Shown here piece by piece: positions 23,027-33,000 of a DNA stretch of 41,481 nucleotides (the first letter of the stretch is position 1; each line of letters starts with the position of its first letter). The stretch lies in assembly GCA_964452735.1 (NCBI GenBank), contig CAYVNA010000007.1, positions 1 to 41,481 on the forward strand, written 5' to 3'. The notes below the pieces were generated by a model, which was not told the origin of the DNA, ran no database searches, and was given only the letters and a program-made list of their open reading frames with translations. The translations under genes were made by a program, and so were the position numbers. This stretch comes from UBA2177 sp964452735. Its GTDB lineage: Bacteria; Patescibacteriota; Dojkabacteria; SC72.

Positions 23027-23067
23027 TACAATTTTTATTCTAGCTCTGATATAATAAGTGGAAATAT

Positions 23068-23141
23068 GGTGGGATAGCTCAGTTGGTTAGAGCATGGGAT
23101 TCATAAACCCAAGGTCACTGGTTCGATCCCAGTTCCCACTA
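23068..23141 (+). tRNA. elongator tRNA-Met(CAT)
   Basis: Acceptor GGTGGGA pairs with TCCCACT (G1:T72 wobble). D-arm GCTC/GAGC, anticodon loop TTCATAA with CAT at 23102-23104, T-loop TTCGATC. Positions 31 and 39 are an A.A mismatch at the end of the anticodon stem, and base 32 is T. CCA is not encoded. A CAT tRNA could also be lysidine-type Ile2, but a separate tRNA-Ile(TAT) in the window favours Met. TATAAT (23050-23055) is the likely -10. Confidence 0.88.
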
Positions 23142-23173
23142 CATATTCAAATTTAAATATAGTATCCCTTTGT

Positions 23174-25048
23174 ATGGAAAAATCACAAAAAAAGAATGAT
23201 AAGAAAGTAGTTCGTATAGATATTAGAAAAATGCCAAAGCAGGGAAAGTTTGGCGTATCTAGTCTTGTTGCTACAATAATTCTAACACTACTGTTAAGCT
23301 TTGGAATCTACATCTTCAGATCAATCAACTTCAAAGGAGAAGAAGTTTCCATTAGCGAAATAGTTACAGATATCTCGGAAAAAGACTATGAAAAGATAGT
23401 CTTGAAGGACGATATGGTACTTCTTGAAGATAAAAAGAATGTTGATGGCAAAGAAACTTTAGTAAGGAGATATGCATTAATACCTACAGGTACAGATTTC
23501 TACCAGATTCTCTCCAATGCGGAGATTAATGTAAAAGATTTGGAAAATGATTTCTATGAACCTCGTTTAGGTATCACATTCGGAGATATTGTGACATTTA
23601 TCTTCCTTGGTGCAGCCTTAGTTCTTGTGTACGTTATGGTCAAAAATATGCAAGCTTCTGGAGGAAAGATTCTTGATTTTGGAGAGAGTAAAGCTAGGCT
23701 TTTGATGGGGAAAAGGACAGGTGTCACATTTGATGATGTAGCAGGTATAGAAGAAATAAAGGAGGAGTTGACAGAAATAATAGATTTTCTGAAGAACCCT
23801 AAGAAATATAGGAACCTAGGTGCTCGTATACCAAGAGGAGTTCTCTTAGCAGGTGATCCTGGTACGGGGAAGACTCTTTTGGCAAAGGCTGTTGCAGGGG
23901 AAGCTGGAGTTCCATTTTTCCATACATCGGGTTCCGAATTTGAAGAGATGCTTGTTGGAGCTGGGGCTTCAAGAGTTAGAGATCTTTTCAAGAAAGCTAG
24001 GAGAGCAGCTCCATGTATTGTTTTCATAGACGAGATTGATGCTGTTGCCAAGAAAAGGGGAACAGTTTTGCATTCTGGTGCTGGAGAGCAGACATTGAAC
24101 CAGATACTTGTGGAAATGGATGGATTGGAAGAGAGGGAAAATGTAATCGTACTTGCAGCTACAAACCGTCCAGATGTTTTAGATCCTGCAATATTAAGGC
24201 CGGGGAGATTTGATAGGATGGTTGTAGTCCCAATGCCCGACTATGCTGGAAGAAAAGCAATTCTAGCTGTTCATTCTCAGAATAAGAAGTTTGAGGAAGA
24301 TGTAGATCTTGATGTATTAGCAAAGAAAACCGTGGGATATTCAGGTGCAGATTTAGAGAATCTTCTTAATGAGTCTGCGATAATGGCTGCAAAGGAAGAT
24401 AGAAAAAAGATAAACCAAGAAGATCTCATGGAGTCATATCTTAAGGTTAAATTGGGAAGGAAGAAAAAGGAAGACAAGGAAGAAGATGATATAAAAAAGA
24501 CTGCATACCATGAGGCTGGACATGCAATTGTTGCGAAGTTCACAGAAGGGTCCGATCCTGTTGAGCAAATATCTATAATATCGAGAGGTATGTCTGGAGG
24601 AGTTACAGTATATCTTCCGGAGAAGGATAGGAAGTTCCTTAATAGGAAGCAATTACTGTCTTGGTTGAGAACTGGTGTTGGTGGGAGAGCTGCAGAGGAA
24701 TTATTCTTAGACGATATCTCCACAGGAGCGTCTAACGATATCCAGCAAGTTACGAGTACAGCGAGAGAGATGGTAATGAACTATGGTATGAGTGAAAAGT
24801 TAGGTATGGTCAAATATGGAGATTCAGAAGAGACTAAGCATTTAGGCTATTCATATGGGGGAGGTAGGGAATATAGTGAGGAAACTGCTAGAATTATTGA
24901 TCTTGAGGTTAAGGATTTGATAGATGATGCATATTCCTATGCAAAAAATCTGCTGAAGGAAAAAAAGGATTATGTTGAGAAACTTGTAAACCTTCTGTTA
25001 GAAAAAGAGGTTGTTACAGGGGAAGAGTTTGAGGCTTTGTTTAAGTAG
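23174..25048 (+). CDS. ftsH: ATP-dependent zinc metalloprotease FtsH
   Basis: Membrane-bound AAA+ protease that degrades unstable or misassembled membrane and regulatory proteins. 624 residues: membrane helices at about 29-49 and 137-158, Walker A GDPGTGKT (227-234), Walker B VFIDEIDA, the pore and second region of homology (NRPDVLDPAILRPGRFDR), and the zinc site HEAGH (446-450). The periplasmic loop of about 85 residues is of normal size. In tmRNA-containing bacteria FtsH degrades some tagged proteins, which makes it a candidate for the unusual tag here; that is inference. Confidence 0.97.
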   Translation: MEKSQKKNDKKVVRIDIRKMPKQGKFGVSSLVATIILTLLLSFGIYIFRSINFKGEEVSISEIVTDISEKDYEKIVLKDDMVLLEDKKNVDGKETLVRRYALIPTGTDFYQILSNAEINVKDLENDFYEPRLGITFGDIVTFIFLGAALVLVYVMVKNMQASGGKILDFGESKARLLMGKRTGVTFDDVAGIEEIKEELTEIIDFLKNPKKYRNLGARIPRGVLLAGDPGTGKTLLAKAVAGEAGVPFFHTSGSEFEEMLVGAGASRVRDLFKKARRAAPCIVFIDEIDAVAKKRGTVLHSGAGEQTLNQILVEMDGLEERENVIVLAATNRPDVLDPAILRPGRFDRMVVVPMPDYAGRKAILAVHSQNKKFEEDVDLDVLAKKTVGYSGADLENLLNESAIMAAKEDRKKINQEDLMESYLKVKLGRKKKEDKEEDDIKKTAYHEAGHAIVAKFTEGSDPVEQISIISRGMSGGVTVYLPEKDRKFLNRKQLLSWLRTGVGGRAAEELFLDDISTGASNDIQQVTSTAREMVMNYGMSEKLGMVKYGDSEETKHLGYSYGGGREYSEETARIIDLEVKDLIDDAYSYAKNLLKEKKDYVEKLVNLLLEKEVVTGEEFEALFK

Positions 25049-25062
25049 TTGTAGAATTAGGT

Positions 25063-27723
25063 ATGAATCTAGAAAAAACATTTAGGGATAGATTCCTTGC
25101 AATTGATGCTAATGCCATTGTGCATAGGGCATTCCATGCATATCCATCTAGTCTTCAAACATCCGAAGGTCTTCAAGTAAATGCAGTATATGGCTTCACT
25201 GTAATGCTACTATCTGCACTCAAAACATTCGATCCCAAATATGTTGTGTGCTGTTTTGATACCCACAAGCCAACCTTTAGACATCTAGAATATCCAGAAT
25301 ACAAAGGGACTAGGAAACCTACGGACCAATCCCTAATTGACCAGTTCCCAATGGTGGAGGAGGTTTTGAAATCTTTCAATATTCCAATAATTAAGAAAGA
25401 AGGGTTCGAGGCAGATGATATATTAGGAACCATATCAAAATATGTCTCCGAAGGAAAATGGAGTAATGGAAATCTTGACCTACACATACTAAGCGGGGAT
25501 AGAGATTTACTCCAGTTAGTTAATGAGAGGGTTAAGGTATGTCTTCCATCTGGAAATTTTAAAAATCTCGTAGCCTATGACAGAGAGGAAACATTTAAAT
25601 ATCTAGGTATATATCCAGAACAGGTTGTAGATTTCAAGGCGATGGCAGGGGATTCTTCGGATAATATCCCAGGGGTAAAAGGATTGGGAAGCAAAACGGC
25701 AGAAAGTCTCCTTCGGGAATTTGGTGATTTAGATGGTGTGTATAGAAATATCGGAAAGGTAAAAGATAGATATGCAAAGTTACTTGTGGAAGGTGTGGAG
25801 CAAGTTGAATTTAGCAGGAAGCTTGCAACAATAGAAAAGGAGGTTGATATATCTGTTAAATTGGAAGATTCCCTACTAGTAGACTTTGATAGTAATAGGG
25901 TGGTAGAAGTTTTTAGAAAATACTCATTTAAATCATTAATTCCTAAATTAGAAGAAATGGGACTTTCTTTGGGGAATGTAGATAGCCCTCAGCTAGATAT
26001 GTTTGGTGCGAAACCAGTATCTGTTGAAAGAGTGGATAGTATAGATTTTTCTAATAGCTCTAAGGCAGTAGTGGTGTATATCGGAGAAGAAGAATCTTTG
26101 ACAGGAGAACCTTTCTTTATGTATAGATCTGTGGATAAACAGGGAAAAGTAAAAGATATGGTGACAGGTCCGAATCGTTCCACAGGGATCCCTCTAGGTG
26201 AAACCATTACTTATGGTTGGGAAGAGTCATGTCTCCTACTTGAGGGGCTTAAATTTGAGAAGCTATTTGATATCCAGCTATTCTCCCATATTATCAACTC
26301 TGGAAGGAAGGGATATAGCCTTCGAGATCTTGCATTTCAGTATTCGAACCATACTCTTCCTGAGAAAATATCTCAAAAAGATCTTGTGAATGTACTTGAT
26401 GCTGTGGAGGAAATAGTGCAGAAGATGCTAGAGGAGGCGAATAAGATAGAGCTATATGATTACACAAGAAAGAATATAGAACAGATATTGAGGGTTAATG
26501 AAGACTACTTTAATAATGTTTTAAAGAAGGTAGAGATCCCAACATCCATTGTTCTAAGAAAAATGGAAGAAAGGGGGATAATGGTTGATGTGCAGTATCT
26601 AAAAAAAGTAGATGAGGATATAAAGGGAGAGATCGAGAATATCTCCAAGGAAATATATGAAAGTATCGGACATGAATTTAATATTAATTCACCGAAACAA
26701 CTCTCTGATGTTCTCTTTAATGAATTAGGGCTACCGAGGAAAAAGAAATCTTCTACGAGAGAATCTGTTCTGAGTGAACTTGTAGGTTCGCACCCATGTG
26801 TAGAAAAAATCCTTATGTATCGGGAGCTTAACAAAGTCTATTCGACATACACCAATCCCATACTTGAGATGTCTTTAAATAATCCCGAGAATACAATACA
26901 TACTGATTTTAAACAAACTGGCACGACATCCGGTCGTCTATCCTCTGCAAATCCAAACATGCAAAATATCCCAGTTCAAGGGGTTTGGGCTGAGAAGTTA
27001 AGGAAAAGCTTTATTCCAAGAAAGGGATTTGTGTTTGTCGGTATGGACTATTCGCAAATAGAACTAAGGATAATGGCAGACATCTCGCAGGATAATCTCT
27101 TGATAGAGGACTTTGTAGACGGTTTAGACATTCACAAAGCTACGGCATCGAGAATAATGGGCAAGGAGATGGAAGATGTGACAAAGGAAGAGAGAAGCCT
27201 CGGAAAAACTGTCAACTTTGGAATCCTCTTCGGGCAAACGGCATACGGTCTGTCCAGCATGCTCGGAATAGATGTAGAAAAAGCATCTGAATATATTCAA
27301 AGCTATTTTTCCCATTATTTAGGTGTAGAGGAATACATCCGAAGCTTGGAAAAAGAAGCATACAAACGAGGATATGTTCAGAGCATCTTTGGTACGACAA
27401 GGTTCATTCAAGGGTTAAAATCAAGAAACATTAGGATGATAAAGGCTGCACAGAGGGAGGCTGTTAATATGCCAATACAGGGAAGTGAGGCAGACATTAT
27501 GAAGTTAGCAATGATATCAATGGATGAGACAATAGAGGAAGAATTTAAGGGAAAAGCATACATACTTTTGCAGATACACGACGAATTAATATTTGAAGTA
27601 AAAGAAGATCTCTCTGAGACCTTCGCTCTTAGAGCAAAAGAAACAATGGAAGAAATAATCTCGCTAGAGGTGCCTTTGTCAGTAAACTACAATATTGGTA
27701 AAAACCTTGCATCTTTGAAGTAA
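25063..27723 (+). CDS. polA: DNA polymerase I, apparently without proofreading site
   Basis: 886 residues. The N-terminal 5'-3' nuclease (about 1-300) has AIDANAIVHRAFHA, CCFDTHKPTFRH, EADDILGT, SGDRDLLQL and DSSDNIPGVKGLGSKTA. The C-terminal polymerase has MDYSQIELRIMA (motif A), RSLGKTVNFGILFGQTAYGL (motif B) and QIHDELIFEV (motif C). In the middle domain the catalytic DxE of a 3'-5' exonuclease is not found, as in Taq polymerase. It fills gaps and removes RNA primers. It begins 14 bases after ftsH. Confidence 0.96.
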   Translation: MNLEKTFRDRFLAIDANAIVHRAFHAYPSSLQTSEGLQVNAVYGFTVMLLSALKTFDPKYVVCCFDTHKPTFRHLEYPEYKGTRKPTDQSLIDQFPMVEEVLKSFNIPIIKKEGFEADDILGTISKYVSEGKWSNGNLDLHILSGDRDLLQLVNERVKVCLPSGNFKNLVAYDREETFKYLGIYPEQVVDFKAMAGDSSDNIPGVKGLGSKTAESLLREFGDLDGVYRNIGKVKDRYAKLLVEGVEQVEFSRKLATIEKEVDISVKLEDSLLVDFDSNRVVEVFRKYSFKSLIPKLEEMGLSLGNVDSPQLDMFGAKPVSVERVDSIDFSNSSKAVVVYIGEEESLTGEPFFMYRSVDKQGKVKDMVTGPNRSTGIPLGETITYGWEESCLLLEGLKFEKLFDIQLFSHIINSGRKGYSLRDLAFQYSNHTLPEKISQKDLVNVLDAVEEIVQKMLEEANKIELYDYTRKNIEQILRVNEDYFNNVLKKVEIPTSIVLRKMEERGIMVDVQYLKKVDEDIKGEIENISKEIYESIGHEFNINSPKQLSDVLFNELGLPRKKKSSTRESVLSELVGSHPCVEKILMYRELNKVYSTYTNPILEMSLNNPENTIHTDFKQTGTTSGRLSSANPNMQNIPVQGVWAEKLRKSFIPRKGFVFVGMDYSQIELRIMADISQDNLLIEDFVDGLDIHKATASRIMGKEMEDVTKEERSLGKTVNFGILFGQTAYGLSSMLGIDVEKASEYIQSYFSHYLGVEEYIRSLEKEAYKRGYVQSIFGTTRFIQGLKSRNIRMIKAAQREAVNMPIQGSEADIMKLAMISMDETIEEEFKGKAYILLQIHDELIFEVKEDLSETFALRAKETMEEIISLEVPLSVNYNIGKNLASLK

Positions 27724-27850
27724 TAAATTAAGTGCTAAGTTGAACATAGCTGTCAGTTCTTCTCCTGGTAGCCTTTTTGTTTAATTCTTAACGGGAATTT
27801 ACAGTCTATGAGATATAACTTGGGATGTTTCCGAAACTTGGCTAACCATA
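27724..27850 (+). other. possible structured RNA or regulatory leader between polA and winged-helix gene
   Basis: No ORF. GCTAAGTT (27734-27741) can pair with AACTTGGC (27835-27842) over 8 bp with one G-T, enclosing about 93 bases with CTTAACGGGAATTT in the middle. Several motifs match the gap after tRNA-Ile. If transcribed it could be a small RNA; because a -10 for the next gene follows directly, it may instead be a regulated intergenic region. No known riboswitch consensus was recognised. Confidence 0.3.
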
Positions 27851-27856
27851 TATAAT
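27851..27856 (+). promoter_or_regulatory. -10 box TATAAT fixing the start of the winged-helix gene
   Basis: A perfect TATAAT overlaps an upstream in-frame ATG (27855) and lies 7 bases before ATG 27864. The upstream ATG would lie within the -10 itself, so it cannot be in the transcript, and the downstream ATG is the likely leaderless start. Confidence 0.6.
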
Positions 27857-27863
27857 GGATGTT

Positions 27864-28241
27864 ATGAAAAAAGGTAAAGACTTAAAATTTTTCTTGATGT
27901 TCAACTTAGTCACACTTTTTGGCTTCCTCTTAGGTCTTGCAATGTACAAGATATTTAAGCAATCGAAACGCTCGAAAGATCTTTCTTTCTCAAAGGTTGT
28001 GAGGAAAGAGGAGGATATGGAAATTTCTTCCTCAGAAACCTCTGGATTAACAGATAGGCAACAGAAGATAATGGTGGAGATCATAAAGAGAAAGACTCTT
28101 TTGCCTAGTGAGATATATGCTCTGTTACCTAATGTCACGACACGTACGATAAGGAGGGATATGGATGCTTTAGTTTTGAAGGGACTTGTTCTACAGGAGG
28201 GATCTACCAAGTCAACAAAATATTTATACAAAAAAATGTAA
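27864..28241 (+). CDS. membrane-anchored winged-helix (DeoR-like) protein
   Basis: 125 residues. One N-terminal membrane helix (about 8-28) and a charged linker precede a DeoR-like helix-turn-helix (about 60-122: LTDRQQKIMVEIIKRKTLLPSE, VTTRTIRRDMDALVLKGLV). A DNA-binding domain tethered to the membrane is unusual for this family. The ligase ATG follows its stop with no gap, so they are co-transcribed. It could regulate the locus or position DNA at the membrane; neither is shown. Confidence 0.75.
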   Translation: MKKGKDLKFFLMFNLVTLFGFLLGLAMYKIFKQSKRSKDLSFSKVVRKEEDMEISSSETSGLTDRQQKIMVEIIKRKTLLPSEIYALLPNVTTRTIRRDMDALVLKGLVLQEGSTKSTKYLYKKM

Positions 28242-30053
28242 ATGAAGAATAAAACATTTAATCAAATATGCAATGTTTTTGAAGATATTGAATCTGTATC
28301 TTCTCGTAACATAATGACAGAGAAACTTGCGTCTCTCTTTGAGGAGATGTCTTTAGAAGATGGTCAAATAGTGTCATACCTCATTATGGGTAGACTTGCC
28401 CCATCATTTGTTAGTCATGAATTCAACTATTCCGAGAAAAGCATTCTTTCTGTTCTAGATAGATTCTCAAAGAAGGAGAATCTTCAGATTGATGTATATG
28501 AGGTGAGGAAGAAGATGGGAGATATCGGGAATGCTGTTGAAGAATTTTCGAAGAAGGCTGGATTTGTTTCTAATGAAATGTCCCTAAAAGATGTATATTC
28601 TTCCCTCTGGGAGATTATGAAAATATCTGGTAGTGGATCTGTTGTAGCGAAAGGAAATCTTGTAATAGAGATGTTGAAAAGACTCTCCCCTTTGGAATCA
28701 AAGTATTTTGCAAGAATAATTTGTGGTTCTCTAAGATTCGGACTTAATACAAGAACTCTCCTAGATGCCTTTTCTGTTCTTTCTAAGGGTGACAAGAGTA
28801 TTCGGGAAAAGCTAGATATGGTGTATGGTGTGAATCCTGATGTCGGAGTTGTTTTTAAACTCTTGTCTGAGGATAGATTGGAAGATGTTCCTGCAACACC
28901 AGGGATACCAATTCTCTCTCGTCTTGTAGAGAGGGTTAAAGGATTTGAAGAGGTTTTTGATAGGGTAGGTGATTCTTTTTTTGTTCAACCGAAATATGAT
29001 GGCCTTAGATGCCAAATACATAAGTATAGTAAAGCAAAAGTCTCTAATAAAGAATCAAGTATATGGAACCAGTATATTGAAAATAGCTCGAAGATAAGTC
29101 TTTTTGAAAAAACGGAAGACTCAACAGTGGTTAACCTTTTCTCTAGAAATCTGGAAGATATAACGGAGATGTTCCCAGAGATTGTTGAATCAGCAAGAGC
29201 TATGCCTGAAGAGTCATTCATTCTGGATTCTGAAATATTGGGGTGGGATAGTAAAAACAAAAAGTTTCTTCCTTTCCAAGAAACGATGACAAGAAGGAGG
29301 AAGCATGGAATAAAGGGGAAGTTAACCAATGTTCCAGTTAAAGCTATGGTCTTTGATCTTCTGTCTATTAATAATGAAGATATTGTAGGGGAGTCTACGA
29401 AGGATAGATTGAAAATGTTGGAAGGTCTGGAATTTGTTGGTGGTATAGAAAAGACGGAAACCAGAGTTGTTGAAGAATTGGAGACTCTAGAGAAATGCTT
29501 CAGGGAATGGGTGGATGCAGGTTTTGAAGGTTTGATAGTAAAAAAAATGGATGGGAAATATCTCCCAGGGAGTAGAAACTATGAGTGGATTAAATTGAAA
29601 AAATCTATGGAAAAAGGATTGGTAGACAGTGTTGACTTAGTTGCTTTAGGATATTATCTAGGTTCGGGAAGGAGGTCTAAATTAGGTATAGGTGCGTTGC
29701 TTGGTGGCATCTATAATGAAGAAGAAGATCGGTATGAGGGTGTATGTAAGGTAGGGACTGGCTTTAGTGATGAACAGTTAATTAGTATATATGGGCAGTT
29801 GGAAGAAATATCTCTGGAGTCAATTCCTAAGAATGTTGTTGTCAGGAGAGGTCTAGAGCCCGATGTATATATTGATCCCAAGTATGTCTTCACTGTGGAG
29901 GCAGATGAGGTATCAAAGAATGTCTCTAACGAGAGTAATAGTATAGGGAAGGGATTCTCTTTGAGATTTCCTCGATTAGCGGAGTGGGATAGAGATAAGG
30001 GTATTACGGAGGCAACAACTGTTAAAGAGTTAGAATCTATGTATATAAGGTAA
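28242..30053 (+). CDS. lig: ATP-dependent DNA ligase
   Basis: 603 residues, close to archaeal-type ligase I. The N-terminal DNA-binding domain (about 1-200, with RIICGSLRFGLNTRTLLDA) precedes the nucleotidyltransferase motif KYDG with adenylated Lys251, SFILDSEILGWD (motif III), VKAMVFDLL (IIIa), FEGLIVKKMDG (IV) and WIKLKKS (V), then an OB domain with LRFPRLAEWDRDKG (VI). It seals nicks using ATP. Bacterial replication normally uses NAD-dependent LigA, which is not in the window, so whether this is the main or a repair ligase is open. Confidence 0.95.
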   Translation: MKNKTFNQICNVFEDIESVSSRNIMTEKLASLFEEMSLEDGQIVSYLIMGRLAPSFVSHEFNYSEKSILSVLDRFSKKENLQIDVYEVRKKMGDIGNAVEEFSKKAGFVSNEMSLKDVYSSLWEIMKISGSGSVVAKGNLVIEMLKRLSPLESKYFARIICGSLRFGLNTRTLLDAFSVLSKGDKSIREKLDMVYGVNPDVGVVFKLLSEDRLEDVPATPGIPILSRLVERVKGFEEVFDRVGDSFFVQPKYDGLRCQIHKYSKAKVSNKESSIWNQYIENSSKISLFEKTEDSTVVNLFSRNLEDITEMFPEIVESARAMPEESFILDSEILGWDSKNKKFLPFQETMTRRRKHGIKGKLTNVPVKAMVFDLLSINNEDIVGESTKDRLKMLEGLEFVGGIEKTETRVVEELETLEKCFREWVDAGFEGLIVKKMDGKYLPGSRNYEWIKLKKSMEKGLVDSVDLVALGYYLGSGRRSKLGIGALLGGIYNEEEDRYEGVCKVGTGFSDEQLISIYGQLEEISLESIPKNVVVRRGLEPDVYIDPKYVFTVEADEVSKNVSNESNSIGKGFSLRFPRLAEWDRDKGITEATTVKELESMYIR

Positions 30054-30062
30054 GTAGCGCTA

Positions 30063-30091
30063 TTGCAAGGTAGTTGAAATTCTAATAATAT
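30063..30091 (+). promoter_or_regulatory. promoter TTGCAA-N17-TAATAT
   Basis: TTGCAA and TAATAT are separated by exactly 17 bases and lie between the ligase stop and the first giant gene. The start codon, GTG, follows the -10 after six bases, so this mRNA would be leaderless with a GTG start. Confidence 0.65.
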
Positions 30092-30097
30092 GTATAT

Positions 30098-33000
30098 GTG
30101 AAAAAGACTGCTCTGATCTATATGCTATTTTCTGTTGGTTTGTTAGTATTTTTTGCTAAGCCTGCTTTTGCGGCTAATTTTGGTAATGGGAATGATGGTG
30201 ATATAACAGTATCTGCGAATACCATAATAAATACAGTTAATAGTATATCTGGTCGTGTTTGTTCTGATGGTGGTGATGCAGTCAACTACAGTGTGGTTTC
30301 GTTTAGTTCAGATGGGAGAAGTGCAACTCTGTCGTCCTCACCTAGTAGTGGTTGTCTCAATTCCGGTGATGAGGTTTTGATCATTAATCTCCAGGGTACA
30401 TCTTCCTATTACTCGAATGTGGGGAATTATGAGACTTTGGTAGTAAGTAGCGTATCTGGGAATGTCGTTACGTTCGCAAATCCAAAGGGTAAATACTATG
30501 GTAATAACTCGGGGGATGATACAAATATTGGGACTGCTACTTCTAATCAGAGAGTTATGCTACAAAGAATTCCTAACTATCGAAATGTTACTGTTAATGC
30601 AAGTAGGAATTTCTATCCAAGTTCTTGGAATGGTATTAAGGGAGGAGTTATATTCTTCCGTGTTAGTGGTAGTTTGATAGTGAATGGCTCTATTCATGCG
30701 AATGGAGTTGGGTATAGGGGAGGAGAGAGAACGTCAGTTGGTGGATATGGCGGAGAGTCTTTCTGTGCTCTCCGGGCTGGTGGGACTGGTGGAGGTCGAC
30801 CAGGCGGAGATGCTCTTTGTGGAGGAGGAGGAGGAGGAAAAGGTAACCCTAGTAGCCCAGGTGGTTTAGGATCGTTAACTGGTGGAGCCGGTGGAGGTGG
30901 TGCTGGTGGTAATTTCTCCCCAGGAGGTGGCGCTGGTGGTGGGTATGGTTCTGCAGGTTCTGGGGCAGGTTATGCTGGGAAAACAGGTGGTATAAATTTC
31001 AGTGGTGATGGAGGGAAGGGTTATTCTAGTTCTTATGCAGGAGGAGGGGGGGGAGGAGGAACATATGGAGATGATGATCTAACGCAGCTCTTTTTTGGTA
31101 GTGGAGGTGGTGCTGGTGGAAGTAATGTTAGTCCTTCTGGTAGTGCCGGTCGAGGTGGTGGTATCGTTTTCATCTCTGCTAACAGTTATTCTGGTTCTGG
31201 AAACATTCGTGCTAATGGTGGTGGTGGATCAAAAGCATATTGTGATGGAAACTGTTATTGTTATTCTGGTAGTGGAGGAGGAGCAGGTGGGTCTGTAATG
31301 TTGCAGGGAGATTCTTCCCCAATAGCAACAGTGACTGTAACTGGAGGTGCTGGTGGTGCAAAAAACACAAGTTGTGATAATACCCCAGGAAAAGGTGGTG
31401 CTGCAGGTGGTCTAGGTAGGATGTTGAGGTTTTCTTGTATAGAAGATAACTCAACTCCTAGTGCCCCTTCTTCCGTATCTTTGTCCATAGATGGTATATC
31501 CTATCCTCTTTCATCAAATGGGTCGAGCCCAACCATGGTGAAGAGGTCTTCAACGCTTAATAACACGCAGATGGTTCTTCCTGAGATATCTTTCCCAACG
31601 GAAAGTGGTGGCCTATATAGCTTCTTAGTAGGGGGGAGTACATATGAAGATTCCGCAAATGAAGTTGAGTTCCCAGGAGAATTAGTTCAGGGAGCTAGTG
31701 GTTCAATCATAGGGAAGTATTCAAGTAAGAATAATTGTGATGATGGAAGATTGGATTCTCCTAGTAGAACTGGGTATTACATAGTAAACAGAGATCCCGT
31801 TATCATACCAACAGACCCGGATTCGGAATGTGAAATAGGAGTAGATGAGGAGTGTACTAAGAGGGAGATTTTTAGGAATATTGGTACAGATATTACCTCC
31901 ATGGGATGTTCATCCGATTATTACACCGGGAAAGATGTAAATAATCCATTGGATATTAATATCTCTTCAATAGATCCTAACTCTATCAATGATATAAATG
32001 GGGTAATATTGTGGTTCCACTTGAAGGATTCGGAGAATCCTGTCCCTGAAGTAGTTAGTACCTCTGGGGAATATTCTAGTAGCTCGGTTGAGAACATTGG
32101 TATTATGATAAGGAAAAATTGGGGTTCTTGGAGCAGTACTCCAATAGTCTATGGAATAAATGGTTCTCTGGATGCTTGGAGAGTAACAAGGTATGAAAGT
32201 GATGGAAGTGTTAAGTTGAAAGTTAGGGATGGGGACTCTTTTGCCAATATGGCAAGTATAACGGATATCTCCGTTGTTAGTGATACTCAGGTTAGGTTTA
32301 GATTCAAATTAGAATTTATTCCTAATTCAATTTCTAATCCATCAGGAATGTATGAAGTCTACGCTACAGTCTTAGACAGCTACATGGCTAGCGGGAATAT
32401 TGTAGATCAAAGTTATATGTCTAGGTATTTTGACTGGGGTATAGATTTGGAGGATCCTGAACAGGAGAAGCCGGAGGAAACGATTTTAGGCCCACAGCGT
32501 TTTGATCTCGATCTTTCAAGTTTAGGGACAGGTTCCCGAATTACAGACCTTGTGCTTAATGGGTATAGGGCTGGGGGCTTTTTGACTCAAGACATTTCCT
32601 TAGTTAACCCTTCTGGTTATTCGGACATACGTTTGGAAGGACTTCCCGATGAGGACAAGATAGGGGTTTTGGGAGTACTAAATAGTTGGCATTTTAATAA
32701 TCTCTTGGGATTGAATACTCCTCAGAATGGGTACGATTCCAAGTTGACGATAGATATTGGTACTAATGAGGGGGGTAGTATATTGATGTATTCAACAGTA
32801 TTTGATGAAGGGTGTAACTATAACACAAGGGAGTATAACGTTGACCTTAATCCATGGATTGCAACTCGAGGCGGAGTAGTTTATACACAAGGGAGTTTAG
32901 GCTCAGATGCAAAGAACCTTTCAGAGGAGCAAATAGCTCAATCATATGGATTAGGAGGGGGTAGTACATTAAGGACATTTACTCTTTCGGACATTTTGGA

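Noticed and set aside
27855..27863. Upstream ATG for the winged-helix protein
   Set aside because: The ATG lies inside the TATAAT box that probably drives the gene.
30700..31490. Frames on both strands with repetitive Gly/Val/Leu/His composition
   Set aside because: They are shadows of the GGT/GGA-rich Gly domain, a result of low-complexity DNA, not genes; the DNA repeats are also not a CRISPR array.
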